NCBI RefSeq assembly: GCF_027594745.1
Contig: NZ_CP110854.1
Location: 496,001 to 560,000 of the forward strand
Reading direction: 5' to 3'
Source: Saprospira grandis
Lineage (GTDB): Bacteria; Bacteroidota; Bacteroidia; Chitinophagales; Saprospiraceae
Length of the DNA stretch: 64,000 nucleotides
Below the pieces are notes generated by a model. It made no database searches. It was not told the DNA's origin and saw nothing but the letters and a program-made list of their open reading frames with translations. A program made the translations under genes and the position numbers. This document shows, piece by piece, positions 58,979 through 64,000 of this stretch; within the stretch, counting starts at the first letter, position 1, and every line of letters starts with the position of its first letter.

Positions 58979-60349
58979 ATGATTGAATTAAGCAGAGACC
59001 TCCTTTCAGCAGACCTATATCAAGAAATAAAAAACCTTCTTGGGGAAATTGAAGAATTTAGACAATCGCCCTTAGATAAAATTGCTCTTGAAAAACTAAG
59101 AGAACATTTTAGAACTCATCATATATTTCATAGTTCAGGAATAGAGGGCAACCGATTAACATTACAGGAAACTTCATTAGTTCTTAAAGAAGGGATCGAT
59201 ATCAGAGGGAAACCCTTGAAGGATAGTATTGAAGTTAAAAACCTTGGAATTGCCTTTGATTTTTTATACGAATTAGTACAACAAGATGTAGAAATTACTG
59301 AAAATTACATCAAGCAACTTCACAGTCTAATTATAGGCAACGACCCAACTCTAGATCCTGGCAATTATAGAAATATTGGTGTGATTATAACTGGTTCAGA
59401 ACACAGACCCCCAGAACCTTTTGAAGTCCCAATAAAAATGCGTGATTTACTTGATTGGATTAAAGCCAATAAAGATGAAAATCCAATCATCGTTGCTGCT
59501 ATTGCTCATCATGAAATGGTAAAAATCCACCCCTTTAAAGACGGAAATGGTAGAACGGCAAGATTACTTCTAAATTTAATATTACTCAAAAGTGGATTTC
59601 CAATTTGTAATATCAAAAGAAGCGAAAGACCAGACTATTACAATGCATTAAGTTTGGCTGATGAGGGAGAATATGAGCCAATAATTGAAGTCGTTACCAA
59701 AAACTGCACTGAATTATTTGGAGAGTATATTCGACTAAGAGATGAGTCAAATAGACTAAAAGGTTGGGCAAAAAGACTTGGTAATAAAGATACTCAACAG
59801 GAGCTGGCGAAAAGAAAGACTCAATTTGAACTTTGGTTGAATAAGGTGAATCAAATTAAACTAGAGTTCAAACAAGTTGTAAATGTAATTGATGAAAACG
59901 TAGAAAGTTATTATGTTAGCTTTTATGAATATCCTCCTATTACATTTGAAAAATATCAGCAGCTCAGAGAAAAAGGAATAGCGGCAGGTACCAACTTTTT
60001 TTCCATTCGTTTTCACAATAACGAGACAAATAGAATTGTAACTACCCTAATGTTTAGGTTCTATCGCTCTAATAAAAAATTCCCACCAACAGCAAACGTA
60101 ATTCCACTTGAATTGAATTTTTTTAATGCAGAAATAAATGACTTCCAATTTATTGCTTACTCCAATCATAGCCATGAAATTAACTTAAGATCATTTTTCA
60201 TTGCCGATAATGGCCGTCTCATAGTTAGATATGCAAATTCAGACGAAAAAAATCCAAATTGGGAAAAAGATCATAACAATGAAGTTCTTTCTGAGGTGGT
60301 TCAGTCCTTTTTTGAAAATGTATTTTCGTCGATGCTCGGAATTAGATAA
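58979..60349 (+). CDS. Fic family protein (putative AMP-transferase), class II type
   Basis: 456 residues. Fic_N-like helices at about 15-80 include FHSSGIEGNRLTLQET, matching the inhibitory motif [ST]xxxE[GN] (S52-E56-G57) that marks class II Fic proteins with an N-terminal self-inhibiting helix. The Fic core has VAAIAHHEMVKIHPFKDGNGRTARLLLNLIL with H184-PFKDGNGRTAR intact, so AMPylation or related nucleotidyl transfer is feasible. A C-terminal 180-residue part is of unknown type. Arg is mostly AGA and the gene is much richer in A and T than its neighbours, implying transfer. It sits between two near-identical direct repeats. Confidence 0.93.
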   Translation: MIELSRDLLSADLYQEIKNLLGEIEEFRQSPLDKIALEKLREHFRTHHIFHSSGIEGNRLTLQETSLVLKEGIDIRGKPLKDSIEVKNLGIAFDFLYELVQQDVEITENYIKQLHSLIIGNDPTLDPGNYRNIGVIITGSEHRPPEPFEVPIKMRDLLDWIKANKDENPIIVAAIAHHEMVKIHPFKDGNGRTARLLLNLILLKSGFPICNIKRSERPDYYNALSLADEGEYEPIIEVVTKNCTELFGEYIRLRDESNRLKGWAKRLGNKDTQQELAKRKTQFELWLNKVNQIKLEFKQVVNVIDENVESYYVSFYEYPPITFEKYQQLREKGIAAGTNFFSIRFHNNETNRIVTTLMFRFYRSNKKFPPTANVIPLELNFFNAEINDFQFIAYSNHSHEINLRSFFIADNGRLIVRYANSDEKNPNWEKDHNNEVLSEVVQSFFENVFSSMLGIR

Positions 60350-60458
60350 AGGATAATTTCTTACCCTTTCAATTAGCGGCTTTCAAATAGCGAGCGGCAG
60401 AAAAATCAGATGGATTTTTCTGCCGCTTTTTTGTCTAAAAAATTATTGCTCAGTCTAT
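60348..60458 (+). repeat. right copy of the direct repeat flanking the Fic gene
   Basis: Starts inside the Fic stop region (AAAGGATAATTT) and repeats the 58698-58808 segment, including the full terminator at 60393-60433. Only one substitution (T to C) in the first 88 bp. The interval between equivalent points is 1650 bp. Confidence 0.95.
60393..60433 (+). terminator. intrinsic terminator after the Fic gene (right repeat copy)
   Basis: Identical hairpin to 58743-58783: AGCGGCAGAAAAATC / GATTTTTCTGCCGCT then TTTTTTG. Confidence 0.92.
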
Positions 60459-60512
60459 TGACATTAGCATTTTTTAGCCTTAACTTTAGAAACAACAAAA
60501 AAACACAGCCCC

Positions 60513-60968
60513 ATGATAAGTCTTCAAGAAAAAATGCAGGATTATAAATTGAGTAAAAAAATGCTCAAGGCTTTTTACGGCATTTCTTATCCGACCTTGC
60601 GCAAACGCCTGCGCGCTGCGGGTTTGGACCATTTTATTGGCCGCAGAAAATTTATTTTTGCAGAGTTTCTCCTCATTTTTAAGGCCTTGGGCCAACCTAC
60701 AAGCATTTTGGAAGAAGTTGCAGAACTGGCCCTTATTTATGAGCAACTCATTAGCTTGGGCCTATTAGAGGGGCAGTCGCAAAAGGATTTGCCTACAAAA
60801 GGGCAAAAAAAGGAGGAAATTCTTTCTTCTTCGCCAAAATTATGGCTTTTGCAAAAGCCCTTGGCTTTGCTCGACCGCTTTATTGCTCTTTATTATCAAG
60901 TTTTGCTAAAAGGTTGGGAGTTGTTGTATGGTCCAACAGAAGAAAAATATTTTAAACAAATTGCCTAA
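60513..60968 (+). CDS. small HTH-like protein of unknown function
   Basis: 151 residues. KMQDYKLSKKMLKAFYGISYPTLRKRLRAAGLDHFIGRRKFIFAEFLLIFKALGQP (about 7-62) has a helix-turn-helix look, with GISYPTLRKRLRAAGL as turn and recognition helix, similar to MerR- or transposase-type N-termini in the way it ends in a GRRKF.. wing. The remainder is helical and Leu-rich without motif. Possibly a DNA-binding regulator. It is the first of two genes separated by one base, so they form an operon. No family recognised. Confidence 0.65.
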   Translation: MISLQEKMQDYKLSKKMLKAFYGISYPTLRKRLRAAGLDHFIGRRKFIFAEFLLIFKALGQPTSILEEVAELALIYEQLISLGLLEGQSQKDLPTKGQKKEEILSSSPKLWLLQKPLALLDRFIALYYQVLLKGWELLYGPTEEKYFKQIA

Positions 60969-60969
60969 A

Positions 60970-61842
60970 ATGAGCCCAGACACATACTATAAGCTTAGCG
61001 AAGAACTAAGTCTCCACTTTTTGGGCCTAGAAGAGCTGAATAATACAGACTTAGCTCAAAAAGATAAGTATCGTCTCCATTTTGAAGTACTGTTTCCAAA
61101 ATTTGATATTAGAGATCCCTATTATGTCGAACTATGGCGGCTAGATGCCTTTTTTAAGACTCAGCTCGAAAATATTCCGCCTGAAAAAAATCTATCTTTT
61201 GATCGGCGCAATAAACATTATATCTACTTGACGAAGGAGGCTTTGTCTCTGGAGTTAATCGAGCTACTCATTCAATATTTGCTTGAAAAAATAGGCAGTT
61301 ATCTTCCAAGTGTTTTTTTGCCCCAAGAATTAGAAGCAGAATACCTTTATCAAAGTCAACAAAAGCGAAGGCTATACCGTCCCGAAATGTTTTTTGAGCA
61401 GCGAAACTTCTCTGTGAGAATCGATACCTTTATGAAATATGATGAGGAATGCCTAGAAAACTACGCTTACCAAATTATGCGTGACTATATGGACCGTAGA
61501 GAGGCCGATGCAGAAATTCTAAGTATTGAAAATGCCCCCAATAATCCTGAAGTAAAAAATATTAGCGCTAGAGTACGATTTCTGCTCAAAAAGCAGCCTT
61601 CTTTTACCCTTAAGTTCAGTTTTTATCCCGAACAAACTGCTTTAAGCAGCCAAGAAGACTTAGTCCTTCCCTTAACAATTAGTCCCCAACTCTTTCAGCT
61701 TAAAAAATTTGTTCTAGGCAAAGCCTTTAATCAAGAAGAAATTAGCCGCTGGCTAAGTCGAATTGTCAGAAATGGTACAGAAGCAATTCCTCCCGAAATT
61801 TATGGAGAAAGTCTAGAAGGTTTCTTTGATATAGAATATTAG
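60970..61842 (+). CDS. hypothetical protein, partner of the HTH-like gene
   Basis: 290 residues from the ATG at 60970, one base past the preceding stop (TAAAATG); an in-frame ATG at 60928 would add 14 residues and overlap the HTH gene by 41 bp. The protein is charged, without signal peptide or membrane segment: an N-terminal helical part, then RRLYRPEMFFEQRNFSVRIDTFMKYDEECLENYAYQIMRDYMDRREADAEIL and a beta segment KNISARVRFLLKKQPSFTLKFSFYPEQTALSSQEDLVLPLTI. Not recognised. The tight coupling suggests that the two products act together, for example as regulator and effector, but the sequence gives no direct proof. Confidence 0.68.
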   Translation: MSPDTYYKLSEELSLHFLGLEELNNTDLAQKDKYRLHFEVLFPKFDIRDPYYVELWRLDAFFKTQLENIPPEKNLSFDRRNKHYIYLTKEALSLELIELLIQYLLEKIGSYLPSVFLPQELEAEYLYQSQQKRRLYRPEMFFEQRNFSVRIDTFMKYDEECLENYAYQIMRDYMDRREADAEILSIENAPNNPEVKNISARVRFLLKKQPSFTLKFSFYPEQTALSSQEDLVLPLTISPQLFQLKKFVLGKAFNQEEISRWLSRIVRNGTEAIPPEIYGESLEGFFDIEY

Positions 61843-61929
61843 TAAGCTGGCAAAAAAACTTAGCTAGGGGCTTTTCCCTAGGCGATGAAAAGATTTTTTA
61901 CTACAATTTCTTTCTTCGATCTTTTATGG

Positions 61930-62090
61930 GCCGATGGTTTTAACCTTCGGCTCATTTTTTTGGATGTAAAATGGCCTCCCTTTTTGCTGTGGGTTTTAAC
62001 CCACTGCTCCAAAACAAGCAAGAAAAAAACAGCTCCCCCAAGCACAACCGCAAAAAAAATCCCCTCGAATGAGGGGATGATAATTTTTTA
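61930..62090. repeat. palindrome cluster and terminator-like hairpin in the 585-bp gap before E22
   Basis: GCCGAtGGTTTTAACCtTCGGC (61930-61951, followed by T7 after TCA), GTGGGTTTTAACCCAC (61989-62004) and CCCCTC-gaat-GAGGGG (62061-62076, followed by TTTTTT). The first and last could end the 60513-61842 transcript. Short open frames here are repeat artefacts. Confidence 0.65.
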
Positions 62091-62191
62091 GCTAGCCTAG
62101 GGCCTTGGCCCTGGGGTTCCTATGAAATTTATGGGAGATAGAAAAAACAACAGCAAAACTGCCGAAGAAAACAGCCCATCTTCAAAGCGAT

Positions 62192-62265
62192 AGAGGATTT
62201 TAATCCTCTTCGCACTATAGATCTAGAATAGCTTTGTTGTATGGCTGTGGGTTTCAACCCACAGC
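62192..62265. repeat. two second-family palindromes next to E22
   Basis: AGAGGATTTTAATCCTCT (62192-62209) and GCTGTGGGTTTCAACCCACA plus GC (62244-62265), both with an AACC/GGTT-type centre and fully complementary arms that differ in sequence from one another. Confidence 0.8.
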
Positions 62266-62269
62266 TATG

Positions 62270-62426
62270 GCCGAAGGCCAAACGGCTGAGGGATAGAAAG
62301 TGGTGCGGCGCAGCCGCAGACCAAAGTTTTTGAGCGAAGCGAAAAAACTGCAGGGCCGAGCAGACCTGCGAGCCACGACATAGCCCGACCCAAGGCCGTA
62401 GGCCGCAGGGGCAGCCCCAAAAAAAA
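62270..62426 (+). repeat. GC-rich intergenic repeat E22 (subfamily B), head facing right
   Basis: GGCCGAAGGCC stem, tail CGGCTGAGGGATAG, stem GCGGCGCAGCCGC, variable stem TTTTTGAGCGAAGCGAAAAA, core GGGCCGAGCAGACCTGCGAG, ACATAGCCCGACCC and head GGGGCAGCCCCAAAA. It abuts the stop of the glycosyltransferase gene and breaks the left-right alternation. Confidence 0.9.
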
Positions 62427-62427
62427 A

Positions 62428-63567
62428 TTATAGCTCCAATTCTTTAAAGGTTTTTACCTTTTTGGCAAAATGCAGCCAGACAATACTTTTGCGCAAATAG
62501 CCTGCAGTATTAAATCGAGGCGTTTTTTGATAGGCATAGGCCGCAAGCCGCTCTTTTATTTCGGCTCTTTTTTTCCAGTGTTTGGGAAAAGCGAAGAAAA
62601 AATGCCAATGCGCCTTAACAATGGCCGCAATACTCCCCCATTTTCCATCCTTAAGAAAACGAATAGCGGCCAGACCATCGAGTAAAAGTCGCCAGTATAA
62701 GAGCAGAAAAAGTTTTGGCCCGCCCTCCAAATTTTTGAGCAGACAAACCAAACTATTTCTAAAATTGAGATAATCTTTTCGGGGATTATCGGGGGGCAGG
62801 GTGCCGCCGCCAACATGCCAAACCTTAGATTTTGGACAAACATAAATTTGGTAATTGCCTTTTTTTAATCGCCAGCAAAAATCAATTTCTTCCATATGAG
62901 CAAAAAAATCGGCATCTAATCCGCCAAACTGATGATAAAGTTGGCTGCGCACACAAAGGGCGGCCCCAGAGGCCCAAAAAACCTCTTGCGTTTGGTCATA
63001 TTGCCCCTGATCTTCTTCCAATTCAGAAAAAATTCGTCCGCGACAAAAAGGATAGCCCCAATGGTCCATCCAGCCCCCTGCTGCACCAGCATATTCAAAC
63101 AAATTGCGTTGGGCCTCCATCAAAATTTTGGGTTGGGCGGCCGCTCTTTGCGGAGATTTTTCTAGGCAATGAATCAATGGCTCTACCCAATCGGGACTAA
63201 CTTCTACATCCGAATTGAGCAACACATAATAATCGGCATGTTGCAATTGGGCCAAGCCACGGTTGTAGCCTTCGGCAAAGCCATAGTTTTCGGGCAAATC
63301 AATATAATAGCGTGGAATTTTTCTGTCGGCAGATTGGGCCGGCGGAAAAGGCTGGTCGGCCGTAGCCATAAAGCGCTCGAAGCCCCATTTTTTTAGTCGG
63401 TCAATGGAATCGTCTGTAGAGCCGTTGTCAATCACAAAAAGTTGCGCATTCGGATAAGTCGTTTGCAAAACCGAGGGTAAAAAGCGCTCGAGATAATCGG
63501 CTCCATTATAATTGAGGATAGCGATAGCCACCAGCGGCTGTTGAGCGGCTACTTTAGAAGCAGGCAT
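62428..63567 (-). CDS. family 2 glycosyltransferase (rhamnosyltransferase-like)
   Basis: 379 residues. GT-A fold: VAIAILNYNGADYLERFLPSVLQTTYPNAQLFVIDNGSTDDSIDRL at the N-terminus (the WbbL-type start NYNG and the VIDNGSTDDS nucleotide-sugar loop), YYVLLNSDVEVSPDWVEPLI with the metal-binding acidic motif at about 125-145, and ASGAALCVRSQLYHQFGGLDADFFAHMEEIDFCWRLKKGNYQIYVCP with the catalytic E/D-rich motif. It should add a sugar to an envelope glycan or lipid; the substrate is unknown. No membrane segment except a hydrophobic C-terminal patch. It lies 11 bp behind the ribF stop, so it is probably co-transcribed. Confidence 0.92.
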   Translation of the reverse strand: MPASKVAAQQPLVAIAILNYNGADYLERFLPSVLQTTYPNAQLFVIDNGSTDDSIDRLKKWGFERFMATADQPFPPAQSADRKIPRYYIDLPENYGFAEGYNRGLAQLQHADYYVLLNSDVEVSPDWVEPLIHCLEKSPQRAAAQPKILMEAQRNLFEYAGAAGGWMDHWGYPFCRGRIFSELEEDQGQYDQTQEVFWASGAALCVRSQLYHQFGGLDADFFAHMEEIDFCWRLKKGNYQIYVCPKSKVWHVGGGTLPPDNPRKDYLNFRNSLVCLLKNLEGGPKLFLLLYWRLLLDGLAAIRFLKDGKWGSIAAIVKAHWHFFFAFPKHWKKRAEIKERLAAYAYQKTPRFNTAGYLRKSIVWLHFAKKVKTFKELEL

Positions 63568-63578
63568 TTGATTTTATT

Positions 63579-64000
63579 TTATTGTTGGGCAAAAAAGGCA
63601 AGACTATCTAAGCGATCTTGCGCCAATTGTGCCGAAAGTTGGTCCAGATTTTCAAAGCGAACATCCGCTCTTAAATATTTGAGCATTTCGACCTTGAGCT
63701 CTTGGCCATAAAGGTCTCCCTCAAAATCAAAAATATTAACTTCGACGGTAATATTCGGTTCATTTTCTAAGGTAGGCCGCGGTCCTCGGTAAAGCATCCC
63801 CTGTTTTTTTTCGCCATTAGGCAAAATCACTTGCGCCACATAAATACCTTCTGGCGGCAAGAGTTTGTAGGGATTTTCTACGGCAATATTGGCGGTGGGA
63901 AAGCCCAGTTTTCGGCCCAATTGCAAGCCCTTCACTACTTTTCCAGAAAAACTATAGGGCCGCCCCAATAATTGTTGGGCCAGCATAATTTTGCCTTCAG
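63579..64000 (-). CDS. ribF: bifunctional riboflavin kinase/FAD synthetase, C-terminal part cut by window edge
   Basis: The frame is open to the right edge; 140 residues are visible, starting mid-protein (EGKIMLAQQLLGRPYSFSG), so the methionine at 63986 is internal. The visible part is the riboflavin kinase domain: GKVVKGLQLGRKLGFPTANI with the conserved GRxxGFPTAN loop, LLPPEGIYVAQVILPNGEKKQGMLYRGPRPTLENEPNITVEVNIFDFEGDLYGQEL with the catalytic Glu region, and a C-terminal helix. The full RibF makes FMN then FAD. The N-terminal adenylyltransferase domain lies outside the window. Followed closely by the glycosyltransferase gene. Confidence 0.94.
   Translation of the reverse strand, partial: EGKIMLAQQLLGRPYSFSGKVVKGLQLGRKLGFPTANIAVENPYKLLPPEGIYVAQVILPNGEKKQGMLYRGPRPTLENEPNITVEVNIFDFEGDLYGQELKVEMLKYLRADVRFENLDQLSAQLAQDRLDSLAFFAQQ

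Noticed and set aside
61885..62091. 68-codon plus-strand frame in the gap before E22
   Set aside because: It covers palindromes and a terminator and has no homologous look or following gene.
1907..62426. repeats E1-E22 as insertion sequences or tRNA/rRNA pieces
   Set aside because: No transposase frame, no target-site duplications that I could see at their ends, and no similarity to tRNA or rRNA. They may still be non-autonomous elements moved by a protein encoded elsewhere.

Overview
The window looks like a chromosomal stretch of a Bacteroidota bacterium, most probably Saprospira or a close relative (inference). The supporting evidence is: type IX secretion sorting tails on secreted proteins, a tandem OmpH/Skp triplet, a DUF5686 barrel protein, a bacillithiol gene (bshC), TAnnTTTG -7 promoter boxes, little sign of Shine-Dalgarno sites, and many Gln-rich signal-peptide cleavage sites. 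No rRNA, tRNA, CRISPR array, transposase or phage module was recognised. About 50 protein genes are supported, many with a TTG-extended reading frame whose real start is a downstream ATG.

Layout. 1-2466: start of a secreted protein running off the left edge, three OmpH genes, repeats. 2467-8578: 2OG-Fe(II) oxygenase, a membrane thioredoxin gene broken by an in-frame stop, a TPR/PD40/OmpA-like envelope protein, an LRR protein and LolA. 8966-11922: redox operon bshC + TlpA-like lipoprotein + second redoxin lipoprotein. 11990-13418: 42-bp tandem repeat array and a small WYL-like protein. 13422-24045: DUF5686 protein, secreted orphan, kynureninase, a 997-residue T9SS-exported adhesin-like protein, a secreted helical orphan. 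24085-33444: DAO-type oxidoreductase, PiT-like permease, peptidoglycan-binding protein, ferrochelatase, SulP permease. 33521-39015: second 42-bp array, a barrel protein, gyrA, lpxK. 39236-47186: T9SS Kelch-like protein, DUF697/SHOCT protein, DUF58 protein, OmpA lipoprotein + TPM protein. 47437-56453: large secreted orphan, map, aminotransferase, pckA, and an operon mce-TSUP permease-holin-like-membrane protein. 57210-64000: DUF4369-type thioredoxin protein, a Fic gene bounded by about 110-bp direct repeats, an HTH gene pair, glycosyltransferase and the C-terminal part of ribF.

The most unusual element of the window is a family of 22 GC-rich intergenic repeats of about 120-190 bp. They share the core GGGCCGAGCAGACCTGCGAG (or a GAGCGAAnAGCGAGC variant) and an end reading GGCCCCAAAA or GCAGCCCCAAAA, here called the head. 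Between conserved linkers are stems whose sequence differs from copy to copy while complementarity is kept, as expected of a selected hairpin. Along the window their heads point left, right, left, right with only two exceptions, so most gene blocks are bracketed by copies pointing inward, and two copies sharing one gap are always tail-to-tail. Several copies lie between a putative promoter and a start codon and would be transcribed as leader RNA; two supply the stop codon of the adjacent gene. A second set of short palindromes with a GGTTTnAACC-like centre and variable complementary arms accompanies some of them. I know of no described function for either family.
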